DNA of 64,000 bases, taken from an uncultured Bacteroides sp. (GTDB lineage: Bacteria; Bacteroidota; Bacteroidia; Bacteroidales; Bacteroidaceae). Position numbers and translations under genes: made by a program. The notes under the pieces are model-generated. The model was not told where the DNA came from. It saw only the letters and a list, made by a program, of their open reading frames with translations, and did no database searches. This document shows, piece by piece, positions 18,525 to 27,742 of the stretch; position 1 is the first letter of the stretch, and every line of letters begins with the position of its first letter. The stretch covers positions 62,001 through 126,000 of the forward strand of contig CANSEY010000005.1 in the NCBI GenBank assembly GCA_947646015.1, given 5' to 3'.

Positions 18525-21500
18525 CTAACAAGATTTTTGATATTCCTTTGGAGTTACACCAAATTCTTCTTTAAAACAAGTTGCAAAATATTTAGGATTA
18601 GAAAATCCACATTCATAAGCTACCTCTGCTACAGATATTGATTTATCCTTCAATAACTGACTACCATGTTTTAGTCTTATATTTCGAATAAACTCAATGG
18701 GGGACAGCCCTGTTGCTATTTTCATTTTCCTATATAGAGAAGACTTAGACACAGCTAATGCGTCCGCTAATTGAACCACATCAAAATCTCCTTCGGACAT
18801 ATTTGATTTTATAACAGAAATCACTTTATCCAAAAACTCTTTATCCATAGAAGAAGGTTCTAAAGAATCAATATTGACTTCTACATTAGATCGAAACTCT
18901 TCTTGTTTGTTTTTCTTATGCATTATAAAATTATTAATACGAGCCTCTAATATTTTTAATTCAAATGGCTTGGATATATATCCATCCGCTCCCGCATTAT
19001 AACATTCAATGCGATCTTCCACGGTATTTTTAGCTGTTAATAATATGATAGGAATGTGACTGGTTTCCAAATTTGACTTTAAAGTGCGACAAAACTCTAG
19101 ACCATCCATTTCAGGCATCATCACATCACTTATAATAATATCTATTTCATTATCTTTTATAACGTTCAGAGCTTCTAATCCATCTTTTGCAATAAGTACA
19201 TGATAATGCTTGGACAGAATCTTCTCCATCAAAAACAACAATTCTTCATTATCCTCCACCAATAACAAATGAACGTCAGCTATTTGCATATCTTCGCCTT
19301 CGCCAACCTTTGAATCAATCAATTCTTCTTTCTCTAAAATAAGATCCGTATTTATGCCATTTACCGAAATATGTTCTGATATTAATTCATCTTCCTGATA
19401 ACTATCTTTATTAATGGGAAGATCTACAGTAAAAGTACTTCCTTTACCTAATTCACTTTCAACATTAATAGTGCCATGATGTAACTCCACTAAATCCTTT
19501 GTTAAGGATAACCCAATCCCATTAGATTCACTTTCATCTCCTTTATTTATTGTATAAAATCTTTTGAAAACATTCTCCAAATCAGCAGGAGCAATACCTT
19601 CTCCGGTATCAACGACCTGTATTCGTAAATGATGATATTCAGACTCCCAATATGAATCTACTATTAATTTTATATCTCCACCATTAGCTGTATATTTACA
19701 AGCATTAGATAATAAATTAGATACTATCTTATCTAATTTATCTCTATCAAAATAAGCCATCAAATGTCTATCTTCAGTCAAAAATGTAAAGGTTTGATTT
19801 TTCTTTCTCATCAATGGAGTAAAGTGTATCTTACAAACATCATCTATAAATGATATGACATCACTTTTTGATACAGATAATTTCATGTTCCCACTTTCCA
19901 CCTTACGGAAATCTAAAATTTGCTGTAATAGTCTACGTAATTTATTCACATTAGAACGAATCATAGTTAACTGCGAAATCCGACTACCATTCGTCATTTC
20001 CGCATCATCAATCAAACAAGTAATAATAGTTAAGGGAGTTAATAAATCGTGCGATATATTTGTGAAATAACGTAATTTTGTTTGCACCAATTCTTCTGAC
20101 TTCTCTTTATCTATTTGAGCTATTCTCAGTTCGTGCCGCAACTGAATACGACGCTTCATCCTGTGATAGAAAAGATACAGACATAAAAGTGTAAACACAA
20201 TATAAAATAAATAAGCCCACAATGTTTCATAGAAAGCAGGCTGTTTAAACACCTGAACTTCTGCTATATAATTGCTCCATAAGCCATTTACATCAGTTGT
20301 CTTTAGATAAAAAGTACGTTTACCTTTAGGTAATTGATTGTAAAATGCAAATTGACGATCGCCTCTGACATACACCCAATCATCATCAACTCCATCCATT
20401 TTATATGCATATTTAATTTTGTCAGGAAACGCATAATTTAAAGAAGAAAAATCTATCTCAATATTTTTATCTCCTGCATTTAAAGAAATGATCTGACTTC
20501 TTAAATTAAAACGTTGGTTGTTTTTCTCCAAAAGACTAGAAACACCATCTATCTTAACATCTGCCACCATCGTTCTAATTCTACGAGGATTATCAGACAA
20601 ATGATCATAAGGAGTAAATACTGAGATTCCCTTATTTCCTCCATATAATATTTTCCCAGCACGAGTTTTATAATAAGAATTAGGCATAAAAGAATTTACC
20701 ATCACATCAGTCATTGTCGAGTAATCCATGATACCACCATTTTTAGGGTCGTATTCAATTACCCGCTTATTGGTAGAAATCCAAATATGTCCCAACTGAT
20801 CTGTTATAATATTAAAAATACCTTCTTCAAGCATATCAAACATATCAGATAAGTTTTCCACTTTATTGGTTTGAGGGTCATAAGTGAATACATCCCCATC
20901 CTGGCTACCCATCCACACCAAGCCATTATCATCCACACAGATTGCTCCAATATTATCACTTATTACTCCCTCTGCGTGAGTCTTCAGATTTCTTAAATTC
21001 TTCTCTTCTAATGTCAGATCAGAGGATATTTTTGCATTATACACGCCTTGCTTTCTTGTACTAATCCATAGGGAACCATCTTTACCTTCTCCAATTCCTA
21101 TTATATCTACAAATGGAAACTTAGCATCTTGAAGTATCTTTTCGTTTGCCGGTTTAACCAAAATACCTTTAGTTGTTCCCACCCAAAGGTTATGGTTACT
21201 ATCAGTATAAAATAAACGCGGGAATCCTGAATTATCCACATAATCAGTTAATTTCAAAGTCCCCAATAGTTCTATTTCTTTTTTATCCTTCTTCACCCTG
21301 TAAATTTCCGGATAATACTCAGACCCCAGCCATATCTCATTAAGCAATGGAGCAGAAGTAATGCAGCTTACATTTCTCAAGTTAGTAATGTTTTTTAGAG
21401 AAGGAATATCTTTATAAAAGAGAAGTTTATTAGAATCCGGATTGTAAATTCCTATTCCCCAACGATTCTGGTCTATCCATAAATCTCCTTCCTTATCTTC

Positions 21501-22577
21501 ATATATGTTCTTTATATTTGTAACAAATCCCGTCTTTTCCCGAATAACTGGAAAAGAGTAATTTTGTACTAAAGGTTTATTTAAATCAATCATTGATACT
21601 CCTTCATTAAAGGCAGCAATCCATAAATTACCTGACTTATCTTTTACTATTTCACTAAAAATATTATTTAACTTAGAAGAAATATGAGATATATCCACAG
21701 TATTAATTATATTTCCAGGACGTTTTTGAAGTGCATAAAGTCCCTGTGTAGATACAATCCATATATAACCATACTTATCATCCTGAGTAATACTAAAGCA
21801 ACCATTCATGTCCCAATGCTCATTACTTTTAATATCCACATGACTATACATTAAATCATCTTTCTCCTCCGGATAAAGTAAAAAGATCCCGCTTTCCCAT
21901 GTTAAAATCCAATGTTGCTTCTTATTATCTTGAAAAACTTTAAATGGATTATTTAAAACTCCAATATGAGGCATAGCAATAAATGAGTCTGTTTTTGAAT
22001 TATATCGATGTAATCCCCTTTCCCATAAAGTTACCCAAATATTCTTATCTGCATCTTCATAAATAGAATTCACACTAGTAACAGGTAAAGTAGAATCATA
22101 TCTTTTGCAAAATGAGAAATCGGCAGAACAACGAAAAACAGAAGTTAACGTCCCAACCCATATCCATCCATCACTATCCACTATCATTGTCCGAATCTCT
22201 TGATCTTTCAAATCATTGTGTATAACTGGTATTATCTGATAAGTTCGCTTATCCAGTATATTAATCCCTTTTTTAGTTCCTATAAATAAATATCCATTTT
22301 TATTTTCCGCAATACAAGTAATTTCATTATTCGTCAAAAGATCCGGTGATTTCAACCCAGAACGAAAAACAAGTAATCGATAGCCATCATAACGACACAA
22401 GCCATCTTTGGTTCCTAGCCACAAAAAGCCTTCTCGGTCACAATGAACCCGTAAAACAGTACTTGACGGCAAATAATTATTTAATGGAAGTGTAGATACC
22501 GACATTTGTTGTGCAAAGGCACACGAAAACAATTGAATAAAAAACAGTACTATATAGAATTTTATTTGATGTTTCAT
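18525..22577 (-). CDS. Hybrid two-component system regulator (HTCS)
   Basis: A 1350-residue one-protein two-component system, taking the ATG at 22577 because it begins a good signal peptide (FFIQLFSCAFAQ); a longer reading to 22637 adds a poor N-terminus. Order: periplasmic two-bladed sensor of repeated propeller motifs (EGFLWLGTKDGLCRYDGY, then DGWIWVGTLT and NGLVWMGSQDG) to about 690, Y_Y_Y domain, one membrane helix (LWAYLFYIVFTLLCLYLF), HisKA with His843 (SHDLLTPLT), HATPase (ANGGDI, VDTGEGI), REC with Asp1151 (IISDVMMPEMDG) and a C-terminal AraC-type HTH (VAEVAYECGFSNPKYFATCF). It senses an oligosaccharide and activates the flanking PUL operons; the operator candidates on both sides support this. 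Confidence 0.95.
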   Translation of the reverse strand: MKHQIKFYIVLFFIQLFSCAFAQQMSVSTLPLNNYLPSSTVLRVHCDREGFLWLGTKDGLCRYDGYRLLVFRSGLKSPDLLTNNEITCIAENKNGYLFIGTKKGINILDKRTYQIIPVIHNDLKDQEIRTMIVDSDGWIWVGTLTSVFRCSADFSFCKRYDSTLPVTSVNSIYEDADKNIWVTLWERGLHRYNSKTDSFIAMPHIGVLNNPFKVFQDNKKQHWILTWESGIFLLYPEEKDDLMYSHVDIKSNEHWDMNGCFSITQDDKYGYIWIVSTQGLYALQKRPGNIINTVDISHISSKLNNIFSEIVKDKSGNLWIAAFNEGVSMIDLNKPLVQNYSFPVIREKTGFVTNIKNIYEDKEGDLWIDQNRWGIGIYNPDSNKLLFYKDIPSLKNITNLRNVSCITSAPLLNEIWLGSEYYPEIYRVKKDKKEIELLGTLKLTDYVDNSGFPRLFYTDSNHNLWVGTTKGILVKPANEKILQDAKFPFVDIIGIGEGKDGSLWISTRKQGVYNAKISSDLTLEEKNLRNLKTHAEGVISDNIGAICVDDNGLVWMGSQDGDVFTYDPQTNKVENLSDMFDMLEEGIFNIITDQLGHIWISTNKRVIEYDPKNGGIMDYSTMTDVMVNSFMPNSYYKTRAGKILYGGNKGISVFTPYDHLSDNPRRIRTMVADVKIDGVSSLLEKNNQRFNLRSQIISLNAGDKNIEIDFSSLNYAFPDKIKYAYKMDGVDDDWVYVRGDRQFAFYNQLPKGKRTFYLKTTDVNGLWSNYIAEVQVFKQPAFYETLWAYLFYIVFTLLCLYLFYHRMKRRIQLRHELRIAQIDKEKSEELVQTKLRYFTNISHDLLTPLTIITCLIDDAEMTNGSRISQLTMIRSNVNKLRRLLQQILDFRKVESGNMKLSVSKSDVISFIDDVCKIHFTPLMRKKNQTFTFLTEDRHLMAYFDRDKLDKIVSNLLSNACKYTANGGDIKLIVDSYWESEYHHLRIQVVDTGEGIAPADLENVFKRFYTINKGDESESNGIGLSLTKDLVELHHGTINVESELGKGSTFTVDLPINKDSYQEDELISEHISVNGINTDLILEKEELIDSKVGEGEDMQIADVHLLLVEDNEELLFLMEKILSKHYHVLIAKDGLEALNVIKDNEIDIIISDVMMPEMDGLEFCRTLKSNLETSHIPIILLTAKNTVEDRIECYNAGADGYISKPFELKILEARINNFIMHKKNKQEEFRSNVEVNIDSLEPSSMDKEFLDKVISVIKSNMSEGDFDVVQLADALAVSKSSLYRKMKIATGLSPIEFIRNIRLKHGSQLLKDKSISVAEVAYECGFSNPKYFATCFKEEFGVTPKEYQKSC

Positions 22578-22678
22578 AGTAGAATTAAATATAAAGACGT
22601 ATTTTCTATGCAATATTAAAATAAAGAAAGCTATCACTGTTCATAAATCCCTTAAAATATATTAATTTAAGACTAACA

Positions 22679-22686
22679 CAAACATA
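22679..22686 (-). promoter_or_regulatory. -7 element of the HTCS gene
   Basis: On the minus strand this is TATGTTTG, a full match to TAnnTTTG. It lies 101 bp upstream of the chosen ATG at 22577. No PUL operator copy sits at the 19-bp spacing here, which fits low constitutive expression of the sensor. Confidence 0.5.
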
Positions 22687-22706
22687 TGTGGTCTATTTTT
22701 AAACCT

Positions 22707-22727
22707 TTCTGAATGATTTTTATCCCA
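22707..22727 (+). promoter_or_regulatory. Weak upstream HTCS operator copy
   Basis: It contains an exact GAATGATT with a partial T-rich left flank, in promoter orientation for the plus-strand operon. The GAAC part is missing at the expected place but occurs ten bases further on (22732-22735), one helical turn away. It lies 50 bp upstream of the better copy at 22757-22777. Confidence 0.35.
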
Positions 22728-22756
22728 CTTTGAACAGATAACTTAAAATTATACGT

Positions 22757-22777
22757 ATTTGAATCATTCCAGCACCT
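22757..22777 (+). promoter_or_regulatory. HTCS operator candidate of the GH43 operon
   Basis: Aligned to TTTTGAATGATT-N3-GAACTT, this element matches at 14 of 18 defined positions (TTTGAATCATT, then G-A-C-T at the right half). It ends exactly 19 bp upstream of a -7-like CAACTTTG at 22797-22804. The identical spacing, rather than the sequence match alone, is the main support. Confidence 0.5.
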
Positions 22778-22796
22778 ATATATGAATATGATTCAG

Positions 22797-22804
22797 CAAC
22801 TTTG
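22797..22804 (+). promoter_or_regulatory. Putative -7 element of the GH43 operon
   Basis: CAACTTTG is one mismatch from TAnnTTTG, with the same C-for-T change as the main PUL promoter. Transcription from about 22811 would give a leader of about 60 nt. The remaining intergenic sequence 22578-22872 shows no other gene. Confidence 0.5.
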
Positions 22805-22872
22805 CAAACAAGAAGTAAACACTGATTATCAGTTCAATCATAAATAATTAATTTATAAAACATTTCTGTATC

Positions 22873-24333
22873 ATGAAAAAAAAATATGTAAAGATTATGT
22901 TTTTATCATTGTCATTGCTGACAATTAGCACAACAGCTACTTATGCAGTTCAACCCGAAGATGATAAAAAAGAAAATGAAGCCTTACAAACCTCAACAGA
23001 GGAACATCTACCATTACTAACGATTAATGGTACAAACGCATCATCATCCTTCATTGTCAATTCCGAGGCTTTACTCGGCAAAGAAATAACAATTACAGCT
23101 CCAAACGGTTTCACCGTAACTCCGACTGTTATAGCAGCCAACTCTGGGAAACAAAAAGTGAAAGTGATCTTAAACAGTACTAAAAGACTGACTGAAGGGA
23201 AAATTATTCTGCGAAGTGGAGATATCCGTTCATATATAAAAGTAAAAGGATTTGGAACTGCCCTTCCAGTGAAAGACATTGCAGCATCTCCTGTTTATAA
23301 GAAAGGGAATGATACGGAATTTACCAAAGCATTCACTCCAAATTCAAAAGGATATACTATTGAGTTCAAAATAAAAACAGATGACTCGGAGAAAAACTTT
23401 TATCCTTATTTTGTAAACGAAAAAGGTTATGGATTCAAAGCGTATATTACCTCTAATGAAATTGGATTATTCAATGCCTACAAAAAAGAGATCAATAATC
23501 CTGCAACAAATGGAAAAGCAGGGGGAAAAGGCAAGTTCTATAATAATGATGGACAAGCACATGTTTATCGTTTTGCCATAACACCAGATAACCGTGCCTT
23601 CATTTATAGAGATGGAATTCCTGTAGATTCCGTTAGAATTATAGACTACGCTCCCCAGCCAAACTTTGCAGAGAAAGTTGGCAAACCAGTAGAAAATCTT
23701 TTGAAGAACCCAAACTTCGAAGGAGAATTTGATGTAAATCCAGAAACAAAGTTAGTTAGTAGAGTTGAGGGGTGGGATGTTGTTATTGGCGACCGTTGGA
23801 ATTCAGAACAACAAATTCTTCCTGAAGAAATTGATAATAATCAGGACCTGGACAATCATGTTTTTGAAATTAGACCCTATAAATGGGCAGCTGGCTGGAG
23901 TGATGGTATCCTAATGCAAGTGGTAGATGTTGTACCGAATGAAAGTTACACACTATCTGCTCTATTAAAAGGAGGAATAGCAAAAAAAGAAGGAAAACTC
24001 ACCGGTAAAATGATCATAGAAGAAGTGCAAGACCCTGAAAAAAAAGTCATCACAGAAATTGCCAGTGACAACTGGGAAACTTATTCAATGGACTATACTA
24101 CTTCTGCCGAATGTAACCAAATTCGTGTATCCTTTACAGTAGGACGTGGAGGATGGGGAAATGATATCGGAGCTGTCCGTGTAGACAACGCTAAACTGAC
24201 CGGCACATCACGTACATACTCGCCCAAATTCGGTTTTATAGATAATACTGCCGATGTGGAATATTTCACAATTGATGAATCCGGAGCCTATGCACCAGCA
24301 CAGCCTGAAATAACGATTAACATTGAAGACTAA
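22873..24333 (+). CDS. Secreted multidomain carbohydrate-binding protein (Ig-like, LamG-like, CBM4/9-like)
   Basis: A 486-residue secreted protein with a Sec signal peptide (TTATYAVQ, near residue 26). Three parts can be seen. Residues about 45-135 form an Ig-like strand-rich domain (GKEITITAPNGFTVTP). Residues about 150-260 form a LamG/concanavalin-like sandwich (YTIEFKIKTDD, AHVYRFAITPDNRAFIYRDG). Residues about 275-450 form a galactose-binding CBM4/9-like module (NLLKNPNFEGEF, GWDVVIGDRWNS, GAVRVDNAKLTG). No glycosidase catalytic motif is visible. It is first in the plus-strand operon, 12 bp before the GH43 gene, and probably binds the target glycan. I cannot name the exact families with certainty. 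Confidence 0.75.
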   Translation: MKKKYVKIMFLSLSLLTISTTATYAVQPEDDKKENEALQTSTEEHLPLLTINGTNASSSFIVNSEALLGKEITITAPNGFTVTPTVIAANSGKQKVKVILNSTKRLTEGKIILRSGDIRSYIKVKGFGTALPVKDIAASPVYKKGNDTEFTKAFTPNSKGYTIEFKIKTDDSEKNFYPYFVNEKGYGFKAYITSNEIGLFNAYKKEINNPATNGKAGGKGKFYNNDGQAHVYRFAITPDNRAFIYRDGIPVDSVRIIDYAPQPNFAEKVGKPVENLLKNPNFEGEFDVNPETKLVSRVEGWDVVIGDRWNSEQQILPEEIDNNQDLDNHVFEIRPYKWAAGWSDGILMQVVDVVPNESYTLSALLKGGIAKKEGKLTGKMIIEEVQDPEKKVITEIASDNWETYSMDYTTSAECNQIRVSFTVGRGGWGNDIGAVRVDNAKLTGTSRTYSPKFGFIDNTADVEYFTIDESGAYAPAQPEITINIED

Positions 24334-24345
24334 AATAACGAAAAC

Positions 24346-25827
24346 ATGAGAATAACTTTATTTATCTGCTTTATGTTCTCATTCACCTCTATTTTTTCAC
24401 AAAACACCCAGATCAGTCCGGGTGTTTTGTGGAATGACATAGATGGGGAGCAAATTAACGCGCACGGTGGATGTGTCGTTTACGAAAAAGGAACTTATTA
24501 TTGGTTTGGAGAAGATCGTACAGGTTTTAAATCAAATGGGGTAAGCTGTTATCAATCTAAAGACTTATACAACTGGAAACGGCTGGGGTTGTCGATGAAA
24601 ACGACAGGTGAAGCCAGAGAAGACATGAATGATATATCGCAGGGACGTTTGTTTGAACGTCCCAAAGTAATTTATAATCCCAAAACTAAGAAATGGGTAA
24701 TGTGGAGCCATTGGGAAAGTGGAGATGGATATGGAGCTGCACGTGTTTGTGTAGCAACAAGCGATAAAATAATGGGGCCTTATGTACTTTACAAAACATT
24801 TCGCCCTAATAAAAACGAGTCCCGTGATCAGACGTTATTCGTAGATACAGACGGAAAAGCATATCATTTCTGTTCTACGGATATGAATACCAACATGAAT
24901 ATTGCATTACTTAGAGACGATTATCTGGAGCCGACTCCAACAGAAACTAAAATTTTAAAGGGACTTAAATATGAGGCACCCGCTATTTTTAAGGTTGGGG
25001 ATATGTATTTTGGATTATTTTCCGGTTGCACAGGCTGGGAACCCAATCCCGGGAGAAGTGCCTACAGTACTGATATACTGGGGAACTGGACAACAGGGAA
25101 TAATTTTGCTGTAGACAAACTCAAACAAGTTACTTACAACTCACAAAGCTGTTATGTATTTAAAGTGGAGGGTAAAGAAAAAGCTTATATATACATGGGT
25201 GACCGTTGGAACTCTAAGGATGTAGGAAAGTCTCATCATGTGTGGTTGCCCATTAGTATGCGCTCAGGCTATCCTGTCGTAAAATGGTATGATCAATGGG
25301 ATTTAACCGTGTTTAATAGTATGTATCGTTATAAAAGAGCTGCAGAAATCATACCCGGTAATATATACTCATTATTAGAAAAGACCTCTGATCGTTTAGT
25401 GTCTAAACCTGCCAATGGTTTCAGTATAGCGGATGATGATGATGACATCAATCTAAGTCTGGAGTTTATAAAGACTAATATACCCAACGTATATAAAATA
25501 AAAGATACCAAAACCGGAAAGTTTTTGGAATCACTGTTCGGAACTTTACGCCTCAATCCCGAGAAGAAAGATGATGCTCAATGCTGGGTATTCAACCTAC
25601 AGGAAGATGGTTATTATCAGATACAAAATCTGAAGGATAAGAAGTATGTGACAGTTTCCGGTTCAAATACATTTGCCGGAAGTAATTTATATCTTACTGA
25701 ACTATCCAAGAAGTTAATGCAAGATTTTGCAGTATATTTCGATTCCAATAAATATAAATATAAGGAAGCAGATATATTCTCTGCTGCCTACAAGGCTAAT
25801 AATCTAAAACAGATGGAAGCCCAATAA
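24346..25827 (+). CDS. GH43-family glycosidase, galactan-type, with C-terminal beta-trefoil-like domain
   Basis: A 493-residue secreted protein (signal peptide to TSIFSQ). The N-terminal 320 residues form a five-bladed GH43-type propeller: NAHGGCVVYEKGTYYWFGED, LFERPKVIYNP, ESRDQTLFVDTDG and YEAPAIFKVGDMYFGLFSG. The usual N-terminal catalytic-base Asp motif is absent and HGG stands there, as in the GH43 subfamilies acting on beta-1,3-galactan (subfamily 24-like, from memory). The Glu of FERP, Asp of SRDQ and Glu of EAPAIF are the conserved acidic positions. Residues about 340-475 resemble a ricin-B/CBM13-like fold (YQIQNLKDKKYVTV). Likely an exo-beta-1,3-galactosidase on arabinogalactan-type chains; exo versus endo action is not decidable here. 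Confidence 0.75.
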   Translation: MRITLFICFMFSFTSIFSQNTQISPGVLWNDIDGEQINAHGGCVVYEKGTYYWFGEDRTGFKSNGVSCYQSKDLYNWKRLGLSMKTTGEAREDMNDISQGRLFERPKVIYNPKTKKWVMWSHWESGDGYGAARVCVATSDKIMGPYVLYKTFRPNKNESRDQTLFVDTDGKAYHFCSTDMNTNMNIALLRDDYLEPTPTETKILKGLKYEAPAIFKVGDMYFGLFSGCTGWEPNPGRSAYSTDILGNWTTGNNFAVDKLKQVTYNSQSCYVFKVEGKEKAYIYMGDRWNSKDVGKSHHVWLPISMRSGYPVVKWYDQWDLTVFNSMYRYKRAAEIIPGNIYSLLEKTSDRLVSKPANGFSIADDDDDINLSLEFIKTNIPNVYKIKDTKTGKFLESLFGTLRLNPEKKDDAQCWVFNLQEDGYYQIQNLKDKKYVTVSGSNTFAGSNLYLTELSKKLMQDFAVYFDSNKYKYKEADIFSAAYKANNLKQMEAQ

Positions 25828-25868
25828 ATTTCTCATATGTAATTCTGATAAATTAAATTTGTTACATT

Positions 25869-27617
25869 ATGAACATAAAAAGTCAACAGGCAAAAAATAG
25901 TTTTCTATTCATATTTATATATCTATGCAGTCTGTCTTTGCAACCAGCTTTCGCAACTCAATCGAAAAAAGTTATAACAACAGATATCTGGGCAGCCACT
26001 GCCACTGTATTCAAACTTGTCGGTGAAAAAGCTGTCAACAATGTAAAACTGAATTGGATGCAACGAGAGGACGCTGACCTTTATAAAATCTACCGGGACG
26101 GAAATTGTATTGGAGAAGCTAAAGGAAATACATACGATGATTATAATCTGAAAGCAGATAAAACCTTTACCTACCATGTAGAAGCATTTAAAGAGGGGAA
26201 GAAAATAGCCACGTCCGCTTCTCAACAAGCAACAACCTTTACCCCTAGCGGCGAAACTAAAATTTATGATAATCTAAACGGGAAATATATCACCAAAGAA
26301 TCTATCAAGAAACCTCAGGGTATGAAAATTGGAGATCTTTATTTCTCTTATAAAATGGAAAACGTTGAAAAGGAAATAGATGGACAAACACTCAAAGGAT
26401 GGCTAGCTACAGAAAGCTTTTCTCCAACAGGACTCGATGGTAGTTGGAGTGCTTCCCGTGAACTGGCTTTTTACCCAAATGTAAAATTTGAGGGTATTGC
26501 TTTCAGATATAACGCAAAAACCGGCAAGGTAGTACTTTCAGCACATTATGAAGATCAAAGTGGATATGTTGCAGCTAAAATCTATCTGGCACAAATAACT
26601 CCCAAAGGTGAGCTCGAAGTAGGCACTGTGGAACGACCATTGGGCCATGAGTCTAGAGACCAATCTCTTTTCATTGACGATGACGGTACAGCTTATCTCC
26701 TTTCAGCTACAAATATGAACAGAGATATAAATATCTATAAGCTAGATACTTCATGGACTAAGCCTGTTTTATTAGTTAATACAATATGTAAAGGACTGCA
26801 TCGGGAAACCCCTGCAATCATCAAAAAAGACGGAGAATACTATTTCTTCAGTTCAAAGGCTTCCGGATGGTATCCGAGTCAAACCATGTATACATCTGCC
26901 ACTGATTTAGGAGGTGAATGGACACCTATGAGAGAAATCGGCAACAATTCTACTTTTGATGCACAGTTTAATAGAATCAGTACAGTTGGAAAAACCTGCG
27001 GAGTATGGAGTTACCACTGGGGAGCGCAACGAAAATATAAAACTCCGGACGGTAATTTCCCGAGAATTTCAATAGCCGCATTTAACAAAGGATATGCTTC
27101 GATGGATTATTACAGATACCTAGAGTTTAGTGACAAATATGGTATTATCCCTGTTCAGAACGGTAGAAACCTGACATTAAATGTACCGGTGACAGCCGCT
27201 GTCCCAGGAGCGAGAGGAATTAAAGCTGATTGTATCACGGATGGAGCTTGTACAGAATCTTCTGCTTATTTCCAGAAAAGTTCAAATGCTGCTACAGGTT
27301 CTCCTTATATGTTTACCATAGATATGCAGAAAGAAGCCGTGATTTCTGAGATTAATCTTTCGACAAGATTGGTTAACGGTTCCGAGGCTGCCTACAAATA
27401 TACCATTGAAGGAAGCCGGGATGGAAAAAGTTATAAAATGCTCGTAGACGGCAAATTAAACTGGCAGGTAGGATTTCTGATTCTGAATATTGAAGATCCG
27501 TCGCTCTACAGATATTTACGGCTCCGCGTATACGGTGTTGTCAATGTACATAAAAACAATTCTGCAATGTGGGCAGATGGCATTTATGAATTTGCTGCTT
27601 ACGGAAAACCACAATAA
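25869..27617 (+). CDS. GH43-like protein with N-terminal FN3-like and C-terminal F5/8C domains
   Basis: A 582-residue secreted protein (signal peptide near QPAFATQ; no lipobox, since Cys is preceded by YL). Residues about 45-120 form a fibronectin-III-like module (LNWMQREDADLYKIYRDG). Residues about 135-430 form a GH43-type propeller with HESRDQSLFIDDDG and RETPAIIKKDGEYYFFSS, parallel to its neighbour's SRDQTLF and EAPAIF, plus FEGIAFRYN at the equivalent of FERPKVIYN. The first blade reads KKPQGMKIGDLYFSY, without HGG. Residues about 450-580 are an F5/8 type C domain (YLRLRVYG). It probably acts on the same galactan chain with a different specificity. It ends at a strong bidirectional terminator. 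Confidence 0.72.
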   Translation: MNIKSQQAKNSFLFIFIYLCSLSLQPAFATQSKKVITTDIWAATATVFKLVGEKAVNNVKLNWMQREDADLYKIYRDGNCIGEAKGNTYDDYNLKADKTFTYHVEAFKEGKKIATSASQQATTFTPSGETKIYDNLNGKYITKESIKKPQGMKIGDLYFSYKMENVEKEIDGQTLKGWLATESFSPTGLDGSWSASRELAFYPNVKFEGIAFRYNAKTGKVVLSAHYEDQSGYVAAKIYLAQITPKGELEVGTVERPLGHESRDQSLFIDDDGTAYLLSATNMNRDINIYKLDTSWTKPVLLVNTICKGLHRETPAIIKKDGEYYFFSSKASGWYPSQTMYTSATDLGGEWTPMREIGNNSTFDAQFNRISTVGKTCGVWSYHWGAQRKYKTPDGNFPRISIAAFNKGYASMDYYRYLEFSDKYGIIPVQNGRNLTLNVPVTAAVPGARGIKADCITDGACTESSAYFQKSSNAATGSPYMFTIDMQKEAVISEINLSTRLVNGSEAAYKYTIEGSRDGKSYKMLVDGKLNWQVGFLILNIEDPSLYRYLRLRVYGVVNVHKNNSAMWADGIYEFAAYGKPQ

Positions 27618-27640
27618 ATAAGAAAGCAAAGTGTATTAGA

Positions 27641-27677
27641 AAAAGCCAGTTAACTATTTAAATGTTGACTGGCTTTT
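27641..27677. terminator. Bidirectional intrinsic terminator
   Basis: A 10-bp stem (GCCAGTTAAC paired with GTTGACTGGC, one G-U) with a 9-nt loop is flanked by AAAA on the left and TTTT on the right. It lies between two convergent genes, the GH43-like gene and the glycosidase at 27743-29887, and can end both transcripts. Confidence 0.8.
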
Positions 27678-27742
27678 CATTTTGCATCGATCACAAAAAG
27701 TTACCCTATTAAGCTTTCTGTATTTAACGATTCCATTATTCG

